DNA of 64,000 nt from Georgenia wutianyii (GCF_006349365.1 NZ_CP040899.1:2542001-2606000), one strand, 5' to 3'. Positions 36,351-45,112 are shown, counted from the stretch's first letter. Numbers and translations: made by a program. The notes: generated by a model not told the origin, from the letters alone.

Positions 36351-37580
36351 TCAGCCCCGCAGTCGCGCCAGGCCCTGCGCCGCGCGCTCCAGGACGCTCT
36401 CCTGCTTGACGTAGGTGAAGCGCACCCACGAGCCGAGGGCCTTCGCCGTCGGGGAGCCTGCGGCGCAGAACGCGGTCACCGGGATGCCGACGACGCCGGC
36501 GAGCTCGGGCAGGCGGCGGCACAGGTCGACGGCGTCGGTGAAGCCGAGCGGCGCGGCGTCGGCGACGACGAAGTAGGTGCCGGCCGGGCGGACGGTGGCG
36601 AAGCCGGCGGCGTCGAGCGCGCCGGAGAGCAGGTCGCGCCGCGAGGCGAGCGAGGTCGCGAGCCCGCCGACGTACTCCCCCGTGCGCCCGTCCTCGTCGG
36701 CGAGCGCCGTGGCGACGGCGTGCTGGAACGGGCCGGAGGCGACGTAGGTGAGGAACTGCTTGACGGTGCGCACGGCGGTGACGAGCTCGGCCGGGCCGTG
36801 CAGCCAGCCGACCTTCCAGCCGGTGAAGGACAGCGTCTTGCCGGCCGAGGAGATCGTCAGCGTGCGCCCGGCCGCCGCGGGCAGGGTGGCGAGCGGGACG
36901 TGGCGGGCGCCGTCGTAGGTGAGGTGCTCGTAGACCTCGTCGGTGACGATGACGGCGTCGCGGGCAGCCGCCTGCTCCGCGAGGAGGGTGAGCTCCTCGG
37001 TGGTGAGGACGGTGCCCGTGGGGTTGTGCGGGGTGTTGACGAGGACGAGCCGGGTGCGCTCGGAGAACGCGGCGCGCACGTCGTCGGGGTCGAGGTGGAA
37101 GCCGTCCGGGCCGGGCCGCAGGGCGACGGTGCGGTGGGTCGCGCCGGCCATCGCGATCGAGGCGGCGTAGGAGTCGTAGTAGGGCTCGAGGGTGAGCACC
37201 TCGTCCCCCGGGCCGGCGAGCGCGAGGATCGTCGCCGCGATGGCCTCGGTGGCGCCGGCGGTGACGAGCACCTCGGTGTCCGGGTCGACGGCGAGGCCGT
37301 AGTGGCGGGCCTGGTGGGCCGCGACCGCCTCGCGCAGCTGCGGGATGCCCGGGCCGGGCGGGTACTGGTTGAAGCCGTCACGGATCGCGGCGACGGCGGC
37401 CTCCTTGAGGTGCTCCGGGCCGTCGACGTCCGGGAAGCCCTGGCCGAGGTTGACCGCCCCGGTGCGGGTCGCGAGCTCGGACATCTCGGCGAAGATCGTC
37501 GGCGCGACGGCGCCCGACGGCGAGAGCAGGCCGGCCCCGCGGGCCACGTCGATCCACCGGTCACTACGCATGGCGGGCAT
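36351..37580 (-). CDS. dapC: Class I aminotransferase, DapC/kynurenine-transaminase type
   Basis: This 409-residue fold-type I PLP enzyme has VNLGQGFPDVDGP, PHNPTGTVL, ITDEVYEHLTYDG-like (VTDEVYEHLTYDG) and the PLP lysine Lys248 in SSAGKTLSFTGWK. The sequence closely resembles the mycobacterial N-succinyldiaminopimelate aminotransferase DapC (Rv0858c), so lysine/peptidoglycan biosynthesis is the first choice. Related kynurenine-oxoglutarate transaminases cannot be excluded. An in-frame ATG at 37571 is the alternative start. Confidence 0.8.
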   Translation of the reverse strand: MPAMRSDRWIDVARGAGLLSPSGAVAPTIFAEMSELATRTGAVNLGQGFPDVDGPEHLKEAAVAAIRDGFNQYPPGPGIPQLREAVAAHQARHYGLAVDPDTEVLVTAGATEAIAATILALAGPGDEVLTLEPYYDSYAASIAMAGATHRTVALRPGPDGFHLDPDDVRAAFSERTRLVLVNTPHNPTGTVLTTEELTLLAEQAAARDAVIVTDEVYEHLTYDGARHVPLATLPAAAGRTLTISSAGKTLSFTGWKVGWLHGPAELVTAVRTVKQFLTYVASGPFQHAVATALADEDGRTGEYVGGLATSLASRRDLLSGALDAAGFATVRPAGTYFVVADAAPLGFTDAVDLCRRLPELAGVVGIPVTAFCAAGSPTAKALGSWVRFTYVKQESVLERAAQGLARLRG

Positions 37581-37622
37581 CCTCGCACCTCTGCCGGGAG
37601 CGGGCGGCTCCCGTTCACCAGG

Positions 37623-37825
37623 TGCCCTTACACCTACGCGCAGCCTGTGGACGGCCAGGCGGCCGCGACCGAGCTCGACGCCATGGCGGGCGAGCTCAAG
37701 GAGCTCTGCGAGACCGCGGTGTTCCCGGCCATGGATCCCTGGGCGTCGGCCCGGACCAGGCCGCCACCTACGTCTACAAGAACGCCGACGGCACCGAGAT
37801 CTGGAGCCAGACCTTCACGTCCTGA
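37623..37825 (+). pseudogene. Frameshifted gene fragment
   Basis: Protein-like sequence runs in one frame (CPYTYAQPVDGQAAATELDA to about FPAMDP near 37737) and continues in another (GVGPDQAATYVYKNADGTEI to the stop at 37823-37825). A single frameshift near 37735-37750 would join them into one C-terminal segment of about 65 residues. No start or promoter is visible. I do not recognise the family. It is probably the decaying end of a gene, but chance cannot be excluded for so short a stretch. Confidence 0.4.
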
Positions 37826-37832
37826 CCCGCGC

Positions 37833-37865
37833 GAGGTGGCGTCCACGGCCCGTGGACGCCACCTC
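37833..37865. terminator. Bidirectional terminator, perfect 15-bp stem
   Basis: GAGGTGGCGTCCACG pairs perfectly with 37851-37865 around GCC. It lies between the gene fragment and the SHOCT gene. That such a strong terminator follows the fragment supports a once-functional plus-strand gene there. Confidence 0.8.
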
Positions 37866-37917
37866 CCCGGCGGCGAGCTGGGACGTGCTCAGCGCACGGG
37901 CACGCCGTGCGCCGGCG

Positions 37918-38163
37918 TCAGAGCCGGTCGAGCAGCCGGCTCCGGCGCCGCTCGTACTCCTCGTCGCTGATCTCGCCGGCCTCGTGGAGGTCGGTGAGCG
38001 CCTTCGCAGACGCGACCACCTGCTCACCGACCGTGCGCCGGCGCAGGACCTTGATCGCCGCCGCCACGACGAGGACGGCGGCGACGAGGAACGCGACCAG
38101 CACGAGTGTCCACACCACGTCGTACGAGGCGGGGAGCAGAGGGTTCACACCGGGGGCAAGCAT
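37918..38163 (-). CDS. Small membrane protein with SHOCT domain
   Basis: This 81-residue protein has one transmembrane helix (VVWTLVLVAFLVAAVLVVAA) and a C-terminal SHOCT motif, LTDLHEAGEISDEEYERRR. SHOCT domains are short oligomerisation or targeting modules of unclear function, often on small actinobacterial membrane proteins. Confidence 0.82.
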   Translation of the reverse strand: MLAPGVNPLLPASYDVVWTLVLVAFLVAAVLVVAAAIKVLRRRTVGEQVVASAKALTDLHEAGEISDEEYERRRSRLLDRL

Positions 38164-38227
38164 GGGCTCAGACTAGGGAAGACGCGTCGGGCCTGTGGGC
38201 ACTCTCCACCCGAGGATCGCGGACAGC

Positions 38228-38248
38228 TACGTCACGGCCGGCGACGTA
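38228..38248. promoter_or_regulatory. Inverted repeat upstream of HAD hydrolase
   Basis: TACGTC and GACGTA form 6-bp arms around a 9-bp spacer, 39 bp upstream of the HAD start. It could be an operator; no regulator gene is adjacent. Confidence 0.3.
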
Positions 38249-38286
38249 ACGTGGGGCAGAGCCTTACCGTCGAGCCGAGGAGTGCC

Positions 38287-39159
38287 GTGAAGCCCTGGCC
38301 TGAGATCGTCCCCCGCCTGGTCGCCAGCGACATCGACGGCACGATCGTGCCGCACGGTGGCACCGTGAGCCCCCGCACCCGCGCCGCGCTGCAGCGGTAC
38401 GTCGAGCACGGCATCGAGGTCGTCCTCGTCACCGGCCGCCCGCCCCGGTGGCTGCCGCCGGTGGTCGAGGCGACAGGGCTCACCGGTCCGGTCATCGCCG
38501 CCAACGGGGCGATGGTCGTCGACGCCGGGTCGCTGGAGCCGATCGAGGTGAGGGCGATCCCGCCCGAGCACCTCGGCGAGGCGGTCGAGCGCTTCACCGC
38601 GGCGTTCCCCGACGCCGTCTTCGCCGTCGAGACGCCCGGGGAGCTGCTCGTCGGGCCGGGCTTCGCGCAGGCCCCCGCACGCGGTCGGCGCGAGGGACTG
38701 ACCCCGGAGGGGCCGCCCGTCACCGAGGCCGCCTCCCTCGGCGAGCTCCTCGACGTCGCGGACGTCATCAAGATCCTCGTCCGCAGCCCCGCGTCCGACC
38801 CGGACGAGATGCTCGCGACCGGCCGCGCCGAGGCGGGGCACGTCGTGAGCGTCACCCGCTCCGGCGTCGCCCGGCCGCTGCTCGAGCTCGGGCCGGTGGG
38901 CGTCACCAAGGCCTCGACCCTCGCCGAGCACGCGCGCGCCCGCGGCATCGACCGGGCGGACGTCGTCGCCTTCGGGGACATGCCCAACGACGTCGAGATG
39001 CTCCGCTGGGCCGGCCACGGCTTCGCCATGCACGACGGGCACCACGAGGCCCGCGCCGCGGCGCCGTACCTCGCCCCTCCCGTCGAGGAAGACGGCGTCG
39101 CCCAGGTCCTCGAGACCTTCCTCGCCGCCCGCCCCCTCAGCCCCGTCGTCGAGGGCTGA
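38287..39159 (+). CDS. HAD-superfamily phosphatase, Cof type
   Basis: This 290-residue HAD hydrolase has the nucleophile and acid in ASDIDGT (Asp15, Asp17), motif II in VLVTGRPPRW, lysine in VTKAST and motif IV in VVAFGDMPNDVEML. The C2-type cap is typical of Cof sugar-phosphate phosphatases. The GTG start follows GAGGAG. The substrate is undetermined. Confidence 0.9.
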   Translation: MKPWPEIVPRLVASDIDGTIVPHGGTVSPRTRAALQRYVEHGIEVVLVTGRPPRWLPPVVEATGLTGPVIAANGAMVVDAGSLEPIEVRAIPPEHLGEAVERFTAAFPDAVFAVETPGELLVGPGFAQAPARGRREGLTPEGPPVTEAASLGELLDVADVIKILVRSPASDPDEMLATGRAEAGHVVSVTRSGVARPLLELGPVGVTKASTLAEHARARGIDRADVVAFGDMPNDVEMLRWAGHGFAMHDGHHEARAAAPYLAPPVEEDGVAQVLETFLAARPLSPVVEG

Positions 39160-39202
39160 GGACACCTGACGGCCCGCCGGTCGGGACGGCGGCCGGACCC
39201 GG

Positions 39203-40564
39203 CTAGAGCACGATCAGACTGAGCACCCACGTCGCGAGGATGGCGGCGACACCCTCGATCGCCGTCGCCGGGGTCAGCGTGCGGTAGGCCGTGGCGACGG
39301 GGATGCGGCTGAGCTGGGAGACGACCCAGAAGTAGGAGTCGTTGGCGTGGGACACGACCATGGCCCCGGCGCCGACGGCGAGGACCGCGAGCGCCGCGCC
39401 CGTGGAGCCCGGCAGCCCGAGGGTGTCGAGCAGCGGGGCGACGAGCGCGGCGGTCGTGATGATCGCGACGGTCGAGGAGCCCTGCGCCGTCTTGAGGGCG
39501 GCGGCGATGACGAAGGGGACGAAGACGCCCAGGCCAAGGGTGGTGAGGTGCTCGGTGATGACGTCGGTGAGGGCGCTCGCGCCGAGGACGCCACCGAACG
39601 CGGCGCCGGCGGCGGTGATGAGGAGGATCGGCGCGGCCACGGTGATCGAGCCGGTGACGATCGAGTTGAGCTGCTCGAGTCTGCCCTTCCCCCGGAGCAG
39701 CGCGACGCCGAGCGCGAAACCGATCACGAGGGCGATGACGGGCGCCCCGACGAAGCGCACGGTGGTGGCGAGCGCGCCGTCCCCGAGCGGGGCGCCGGGC
39801 AGCGAGGCGACCGAGGCGAGGCAGATGAGGACGATCGGCACGAGGATCGGCAGGAACGAGGCGAGCGCGGAGGGCAGCGTGCCGTACTCGGCGCGCATCT
39901 CCTCGTAGGTCCGCTCGTTGCGTGCCTCCTCCTCGGTCTGCGGCTCGAGCTCGACGTAGCGGTTGCGCAGCGCGCTGGCGAAGAGGAGCGCGGCTCCGGC
40001 CGCGAACGCCGCCACGGGCAGACCCAGCCCGATGACGAGGCCGAGGTTGTCGACGACGCCGAGCTCGCTCGCCGCCGCGAGCGGCCCGGGAGTGGGCGGG
40101 ACGATGGTGTGGGTGGCGTACAGGCCGGTCATGAGCGCGACCGACATGGCCACGGGTGAGACGCGGGCCCGCACGGTGATCGCCTTGCGCAGGGAGTTGA
40201 GGATGATGAAACCGGAGTCGCAGAACACCGGGATGGCGACGACGTAGCCGATGACGCTCATCGTGAGGTTGGGGAACCGCGTGCCGAGCACCCGGATGAG
40301 GGCGTCGGCCATGGAGATCGCGGCGCCCGAGCGCTCGAGGACGAGCCCGATCATCGTCCCGAAGAGGATGACGAGGCCGATGTTGCCCATCGTGTTGCCG
40401 AAGCTCGTGAGGATCGTCGGGATGATGTCCGCGGTCGGCAGCCCGAACGCGAAGCCGCCGACGACCGCGGCGCCGAGGAGCGCGAGGAACGGGGAGATCT
40501 TCAGCCTGGCCGTCATGTAGACGATGGCCGCGACGAGTAGGACGAGGACGAGGACGTCGATCAC
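39203..40564 (-). CDS. GntP-family gluconate/glycerate permease
   Basis: This 453-residue transporter has about 12-14 helices and family motifs GFIILNSLRK, THTIVPPTPGPLAAASELG and SHANDSYFWVV. GntP proteins are proton symporters for gluconate or, in some clades, glycerate and related hydroxy-acids. Being 35 bp downstream of a glycerate kinase on the same strand argues for glycerate here. Confidence 0.9.
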   Translation of the reverse strand: MIDVLVLVLLVAAIVYMTARLKISPFLALLGAAVVGGFAFGLPTADIIPTILTSFGNTMGNIGLVILFGTMIGLVLERSGAAISMADALIRVLGTRFPNLTMSVIGYVVAIPVFCDSGFIILNSLRKAITVRARVSPVAMSVALMTGLYATHTIVPPTPGPLAAASELGVVDNLGLVIGLGLPVAAFAAGAALLFASALRNRYVELEPQTEEEARNERTYEEMRAEYGTLPSALASFLPILVPIVLICLASVASLPGAPLGDGALATTVRFVGAPVIALVIGFALGVALLRGKGRLEQLNSIVTGSITVAAPILLITAAGAAFGGVLGASALTDVITEHLTTLGLGVFVPFVIAAALKTAQGSSTVAIITTAALVAPLLDTLGLPGSTGAALAVLAVGAGAMVVSHANDSYFWVVSQLSRIPVATAYRTLTPATAIEGVAAILATWVLSLIVL

Positions 40565-40599
40565 GGGGTGCTCCTTCGCACGAGGTGGTCAGCGGTCGG

Positions 40600-41763
40600 T
40601 CAGCGGTCGGATTCGGCGGGACGGTGGGCGAGGAGGCGGCAGACGGACTCCGCCGCCTCGGCGAGCAGCGGTGCCGCGTCCGCCCGCAGCTCCTCCTCGG
40701 TCGCGGGCCCGGGGGCGATGGACACGGCGGCGGTGAGCCCGGCGGCGGCGACCTCCTGCGCGGTGAGGGCGACCCGTCCGGCGAGGACGACGACCGCCGC
40801 CCCCTCCGGCGCGCACTCCCGCACCCGGTCGACGACCTTGCCGTGCAGCGACTGTCCGTCCAGGCTGCCCTCCCCGGTGAGGACGATGTCGGCACCGGCG
40901 AGCGCGGCGCGCAGGTCGACGGCGTCGGCCACGAGCCGCGAGCCGGGCAGGACCTGCGCCCCGAGCACCGCGCACAGCGCGGCGGGCAGCCCGCCGGCGG
41001 CGCCGGTGCCGGGCGTCTCGCGCAGCCATCGCTCCGGGACGCCGGTAGCGCGGGCCAGCCGACCGGCGAGGTGGGCGAGCCCGGCGTCGAGGGTCGCGAC
41101 GTCGTCGGGGCCGGCACCCTTCTGCGGGCCGAACACGGCCGCAGCCCCGCGCCGGCCGACGAGCGGGTTGTCGACGTCGACGGCGATGCGCCAGCGCACC
41201 CGCCGCGCCCGCGGGTGGAGGTCGTCGAGCTCGATCCGCTCGATCGCGGCGAGCCCTCCCCCGCCGGGTGGGACCGGGTTCCCGGCGGCGTCGAGGAACC
41301 GGGCGCCCAGCGCGCGCAGCACACCGGCGCCGCCGTCCGTCGTGGCCGAGCCGCCGATGCACAGGAGGACCTCCTCGGCGCCGGCGTCGAGCGCGGCGCG
41401 GGCGAGCTCGCCCACCCCGGCGGAGTCGGCGTGCAGCGGCCGGGGCGGCACGTCGCGCACGTGGGGCAGGCCGTTGGCCTCGGCCGCCTCGATGACGGCG
41501 GTGCGCGAGTCGGCGCTCAGCCCGTACCGGGCGGTGCGACGCCGGCCGAGGGCGTCGTGGACCTCGACGTGGTGCTCGCGCCCGTCCCACGCGGCGAGGA
41601 GCGCGTCGAGGGTGCCCTCCCCGCCGTCGGCCATCGGGACCGCCGAGACGGACGCGCCGGGGCCGAGGGCGCACCGTGCGCCGCGCACCATCGCCTCGGC
41701 CGCCTCGCGGGCGGTGAGACTTCCCTTGAAGGAGTCCGGGGCGGCGACGACCTGCTGCCTCAC
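40600..41763 (-). CDS. Glycerate kinase
   Basis: This 387-residue GckA/GlxK-type glycerate kinase (glycerate to phosphoglycerate with ATP) has AAPDSFKGSLTAREAAEAM, MADGGEGTLDALL, GSATTDGGAGVLRALG and LTGEGSLDGQSLHGKV as family landmarks. The start is a GTG that overlaps the stop of the VOC gene (GTGA). It forms an operon with the GntP permease, a clear glycerate uptake and use pair. Confidence 0.92.
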   Translation of the reverse strand: MRQQVVAAPDSFKGSLTAREAAEAMVRGARCALGPGASVSAVPMADGGEGTLDALLAAWDGREHHVEVHDALGRRRTARYGLSADSRTAVIEAAEANGLPHVRDVPPRPLHADSAGVGELARAALDAGAEEVLLCIGGSATTDGGAGVLRALGARFLDAAGNPVPPGGGGLAAIERIELDDLHPRARRVRWRIAVDVDNPLVGRRGAAAVFGPQKGAGPDDVATLDAGLAHLAGRLARATGVPERWLRETPGTGAAGGLPAALCAVLGAQVLPGSRLVADAVDLRAALAGADIVLTGEGSLDGQSLHGKVVDRVRECAPEGAAVVVLAGRVALTAQEVAAAGLTAAVSIAPGPATEEELRADAAPLLAEAAESVCRLLAHRPAESDR

Positions 41764-42119
41764 CAGCACAGGCAGAAGGGGTGTCCCGCCGGGTCGGCGT
41801 ACACCTGGAAGGTGTCGGCCCCGTTGCCGTTCTCGGCGGCCTTGAGCAGGCGGGCGCCCAGGGCCATCACGTGCTCGTGCCCCTCGGTGATGTCGTCGAT
41901 CCACAGGTCGAGGTGGATCTGCTGGGGCTCGCCGTCGGGCCACTGCGGGGGGACGTGCTCGGGTGCGAGCTGGACGGCGACGCACGGCTTGCCGTCGACG
42001 ACGATCTCGTGCCAGTCGCCGTCGGCCTCGACGGTGCCTCCCAGCACCCCCGCCCAGAAGCGGCTCTCGCTCTCCACGTCGGCGGCGTCCAGGACGACGA
42101 GGGTGTGCTTGATCTGCAT
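41760..42119 (-). CDS. VOC-family (glyoxalase/dioxygenase) protein
   Basis: This 119-residue vicinal-oxygen-chelate protein has paired beta-alpha-beta-beta modules: MQIKHTLVVLDAADVESESR at the N-terminus and QIHLDLWIDDITEGHEH, then YADPAGHPFCLCW at the end. The start ATG follows AAGGAGG. It overlaps glycerate kinase by 4 bp. It could be a lyase or isomerase of a glycerate-related metabolite, or only a binding protein; the family gives no sharper answer. Confidence 0.85.
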   Translation of the reverse strand: MQIKHTLVVLDAADVESESRFWAGVLGGTVEADGDWHEIVVDGKPCVAVQLAPEHVPPQWPDGEPQQIHLDLWIDDITEGHEHVMALGARLLKAAENGNGADTFQVYADPAGHPFCLCW

Positions 42120-42198
42120 GGCGGCCTCCTTGTCGGGTGGCGCCACGCTAGTCCGGTCGGTGCCCCGGCGGGAGGGTTCCGGGTGGGCGACCTCGCCC

Positions 42199-42219
42199 GC
42201 CCCGGCTCTGCGCCGGGGC
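42199..42219. terminator. Terminator hairpin after zinc alcohol dehydrogenase
   Basis: GCCCCGGC (42199-42206) pairs with GCCGGGGC (42212-42219) around TCTGC, 12 bp past the dehydrogenase stop on the minus strand. Confidence 0.65.
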
Positions 42220-42230
42220 GCCCGACCGCC

Positions 42231-43247
42231 TCAGACCTGCAGCAACGCCTTGATCGCGCGGCGCTCGTCCATTGCCCGGTAGGCCTCGGCGGCGTCCTCG
42301 AGCGGGAGCGCGAGGTCGAAGACCTTGCCCGGGTCGATGCGCCGCTGCCGGATGAGGTCGATGAGCTCGGGCAGGTACCGGCGCACGGGCGCGGGGCCTC
42401 CGTGGAGGGCGACGTGGGAGCCGAAGAGGAGCCTGCCGGGGATCTCGACGTCGTGGGAGACGCCGACGAAGCCGACGTGCCCGCCCGCCCGGGTGGAGTT
42501 GATCGCCTGGAGCATGGCCTCCTGGGTGCCGACCGCCTCGATGACCGAGTGGGCACCGAGGCCGTGGGTCATCTCCTTGACGACTGCGGCGCCATCGTCG
42601 CCGCGCTCGGTGACGATGTCGGTGGCGCCGAACTCCCGGGCCAGTGCCTGCCGGTCGGCGTGCCGGCTGAAGGCGATGATCCGTTCGGCGCCCATCTCGC
42701 GGGCGGCGAGCACCCCGAGCAGCCCGACGGCGCCGTCGCCGACGACGGCGACCGTCTTGCCCGGCCCGGCCTGCGCGGCCGCGGCCGCGAACCACCCGGT
42801 GCCGAGCACGTCGGAGGCGGCGAGGAGGCTGGGGACGAGCTCGGCCTCGGGCTGTCCCGGGGTGGCGACGAGCGTGCCGTCGGCGAGCGGCACGCGCAGG
42901 TACTCGGCCTGGGCGCCGCTCATGCCGACGCGGTGGACGCAGCCGGACTGGTAACCCGAGCGGCAGATCTCGCACGTGTTGTCCGAGGCGATGAAGGAGC
43001 CGACGACGAAGTCGCCCGGCTTCACCGTCATGACGTCGGAGCCCACCGCCTCGACGATGCCGACGTACTCGTGGCCCATCGGCCGGGGGCGGCGGATCTC
43101 GTCGGCGCCGCGGTAGGGCCACAGGTCAGAGCCGCACACGCAGGTGGCCGCGAGTCGGATGACGGCGTCGGTCGGTTCGGTGACCGTGGGCATCGGCAGG
43201 TCCTCGACCCTGACGTCCCCGGCCGCGTGCATGACAACTCCGCGCAT
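42231..43247 (-). CDS. Zinc-dependent alcohol dehydrogenase
   Basis: This 338-residue medium-chain dehydrogenase has catalytic zinc ligands Cys38 (CVCGSD) and His59-Glu60 (GHEYVG), plus the NAD(P) loop VVGDGAVGLLG. The structural-zinc lobe reads CEICRSGYQSGC, with a Gly in place of the usual third Cys, so that zinc site has at most three cysteines. It resembles Sco/Ysr-type alcohol dehydrogenases of actinomycetes. Substrate unknown. Confidence 0.9.
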   Translation of the reverse strand: MRGVVMHAAGDVRVEDLPMPTVTEPTDAVIRLAATCVCGSDLWPYRGADEIRRPRPMGHEYVGIVEAVGSDVMTVKPGDFVVGSFIASDNTCEICRSGYQSGCVHRVGMSGAQAEYLRVPLADGTLVATPGQPEAELVPSLLAASDVLGTGWFAAAAAQAGPGKTVAVVGDGAVGLLGVLAAREMGAERIIAFSRHADRQALAREFGATDIVTERGDDGAAVVKEMTHGLGAHSVIEAVGTQEAMLQAINSTRAGGHVGFVGVSHDVEIPGRLLFGSHVALHGGPAPVRRYLPELIDLIRQRRIDPGKVFDLALPLEDAAEAYRAMDERRAIKALLQV

Positions 43248-43345
43248 GGTGCTCCTCTTCGCTCGCGCCGCCCTGGGGCGGTCCTGGCTCGTTCCGGCCA
43301 GGTGCCAGCGTCGCCTCCGCCGGGCAGGCGCACAAGCGGGAAGGA

Positions 43346-43389
43346 CGACGGCGGCGCTACCCCCCGCACGTGGGGTGGCGCCGCCGTCG
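43346..43389. other. 18-bp hairpin between divergent genes, possible small RNA or leader
   Basis: CGACGGCGGCGC-T-ACCCC (43346-43363) pairs with GGGGT-G-GCGCCGCCGTCG (43372-43389), with one T-G mismatch and an 8-nt loop. The plus strand carries six Cs in the loop side. It lies in the 266-bp gap between the divergent dehydrogenase and the 89-residue ORF, where no gene needs terminating. The minus-strand copy is followed by TCCTTCCC. The element may end or structure an unannotated transcript. Confidence 0.5.
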
Positions 43390-43513
43390 GAGTGCTGTGC
43401 CCGGTCGTGCCGCGCACTGCACGGATGTCGAGAAACCTAGTCCTACGTGCGGCGTTGCACCAGAGGTAGCCCTCTCCCCTGCCGGCGTCGGACCGCGGGG
43501 AGACCATGGAGAG

Positions 43514-43783
43514 GTGACGCAGCAGCTCCTCTCGTGGGACGCCCACGCGGGCTCCTGGCAGCCGATCGCGAACGAGCAGCCGATCCCCGCGCGCAACGCC
43601 CAGGTGGCGTGCGACGTCCCGGTGGAGGTGACGGCGCGGGTGGAGTGGGCGACGGACGGCGTCCAGCTCGTCGAGACGGTGGTGTGGGCGTGGTCGGGGC
43701 GCACGGTCCTCGTCGAGCTGCACGACACGCGGCGGCAGACGATCGGGGTGTGGCTCCCGGCGGGCGACGTCCGGCGCCGCTGA
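43514..43783 (+). CDS. Hypothetical protein, 89 aa
   Basis: This small soluble protein is not recognised with confidence. It has alternating hydrophobic strands (EVTARVEWATDGVQLVETVV, then WAWSGRTVLVELHDTRRQTI), suggesting a small beta barrel; it may be related to DUF6504-like actinobacterial proteins. The GTG start has GGGGAG ten bases upstream. It could be read alternatively from an ATG further upstream, which seems less likely. Confidence 0.55.
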   Translation: MTQQLLSWDAHAGSWQPIANEQPIPARNAQVACDVPVEVTARVEWATDGVQLVETVVWAWSGRTVLVELHDTRRQTIGVWLPAGDVRRR

Positions 43784-43901
43784 GGGTCGGACGCTCTCCC
43801 GGACCTCGCCCCGGCGCGACGTCCGGAGTCGCCGTGTGACGGCACGGGAGTCGGCAGGAGGCCGACGTCGGGCGGCCTGCCCGTCCGTAGCGTCACCGTC
43901 C

Positions 43902-44444
43902 ATGACAACCGACACCGCCACCCGCCCGACGACCCTCACCCGGCTGCGCCTGCCGGCCCTCATCGCCTACACGTGGGTGATGATCCTGCTCCTCGGCGCG
44001 ATCCTGCTCGAGACGTTGATGGTCTACCCCAACGTCTTCGCCGACCCGCCCGACTCCCTCGCCCTGACGATGGACTTCCTCTCCGTCACCGGGCCGAGCG
44101 ACTTCTTCCCGCCGTTCGGCATGGCCACCTGGGCCTTCGGCGCGGCCGCGCTCGTCACGACGTGGCGCCAGCGCGACGCCCGCGGCTGGGTCGCACTCAG
44201 CCTCGCGATGGTCGTGTGCGAGGGCATCGCCTCGGTGCTGTTCTTCTGGCCGCGCAACGAGATCCTCTTCGTCGAGGGCACGGCGGTGCACTCCGCCGAC
44301 TACCTCGTCCAGGTCGCCCGCGAGTTCGAGACCTGGCACTGGGCCTCGCGCATGGTCTTCAACGCCACCGCGGCCCTCGCCGCGTTCGTCGCGTTCCTGC
44401 GCGTCCACCGCGCATGGGTGCTGCGGCGCGCGGACCTCGGCTGA
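43902..44444 (+). CDS. Four-helix membrane protein, hypothetical
   Basis: This 180-residue protein has about four transmembrane helices. The first, LIAYTWVMILLLGAILLETL, and the segment GPSDFFPPFGMATWAFGAAA suggest a DUF1772-like membrane family, but I am not sure. There is no ribosome site, and TAGCGT ends eight bases upstream of the ATG, so it may be leaderless. It converges with the next TetR gene, with stops 3 bp apart. Confidence 0.65.
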   Translation: MTTDTATRPTTLTRLRLPALIAYTWVMILLLGAILLETLMVYPNVFADPPDSLALTMDFLSVTGPSDFFPPFGMATWAFGAAALVTTWRQRDARGWVALSLAMVVCEGIASVLFFWPRNEILFVEGTAVHSADYLVQVAREFETWHWASRMVFNATAALAAFVAFLRVHRAWVLRRADLG

Positions 44445-44447
44445 GGC

Positions 44448-45035
44448 TCAGGGGCGGCCGACGCCGTCGAGGTGCCGGCGCAGCACCTCCACCAGCCGCT
44501 CGGGGGTGGCGTGCCGCGGGTTGACGGCGGCGTGCACGGCGAGGCCGTCGACGAGCGCGAACAGCCGGTGCGCCTCGAGCTCGACGTCCTCGGCCGCGGC
44601 GTCGGCCGGGAGCAGCCGGCGCACCCACTGGAGGCAGCCGTCCCACAGGGCGGTGTAGGCCTCCTCGCGCAGCTCACGCAGCTCGGGCTGGACGAGCGCG
44701 CGGGCGGTGAACGCGAGCCAGACCTCGTTCTCCGCCCGCCGCTCCGCGTCGAGGGGCAGGAGCTCGCCGAGGACGGCGACGGCGGCCTCCCGGACGTCCG
44801 GCGGGCGGTGCGCAGCGGCGACCCGCTCCTGGACGCGTCCCACGACCAGACGCATCGCGAAGACGAGCAGGTCGGTCTGGGTGCTGAAGTAGTGCCGCAG
44901 CGAGCCGGTGGACAGGCCGGCCTCCCGGGCGACGGTCCGGACGGACGCCTCGGCGAGGCCGTCGCGGCGGACCACGCGCCACACCGCCTCACCCAGCTCC
45001 CGGCGGCGTTCCTCGACATCGACGACTCTCGGCAC
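44448..45035 (-). CDS. TetR-family transcriptional regulator
   Basis: This 195-residue repressor has HTH ASVRTVAREAGLSTGSLRHY followed by FSTQTDLLVFAM, and a BetI-like C-terminal ligand domain. The GTG start follows AAAGGGCAG. It is divergent from the CPBP-like membrane gene and two related inverted-repeat sites lie between them, so it most likely controls that gene. Confidence 0.88.
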   Translation of the reverse strand: MPRVVDVEERRRELGEAVWRVVRRDGLAEASVRTVAREAGLSTGSLRHYFSTQTDLLVFAMRLVVGRVQERVAAAHRPPDVREAAVAVLGELLPLDAERRAENEVWLAFTARALVQPELRELREEAYTALWDGCLQWVRRLLPADAAAEDVELEAHRLFALVDGLAVHAAVNPRHATPERLVEVLRRHLDGVGRP

Positions 45036-45045
45036 CTGCCCTTTG

Positions 45046-45061
45046 TAGCACGGTCGTGATA
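45046..45061. promoter_or_regulatory. TetR operator candidate, site 1
   Basis: TAGCACGGTCGTGATA is a near-perfect 16-bp palindrome (CACG-GT-CGTG core, one mismatch in the flanks). It lies 11 bp upstream of the TetR start. Confidence 0.55.
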
Positions 45062-45073
45062 CTTTGGGCGATC

Positions 45074-45089
45074 TGACACAGTCGTGCTA
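45074..45089. promoter_or_regulatory. TetR operator candidate, site 2
   Basis: TGACACAGTCGTGCTA repeats the arm TAGCACG in inverted form and has a weaker CACA-GT-CGTG core. It starts 28 bp after site 1, towards the divergent membrane-protein gene, consistent with two bound dimers controlling both promoters. Confidence 0.45.
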
Positions 45090-45112
45090 GCTCCTCCGAC
45101 CGAGGAGGCGTC

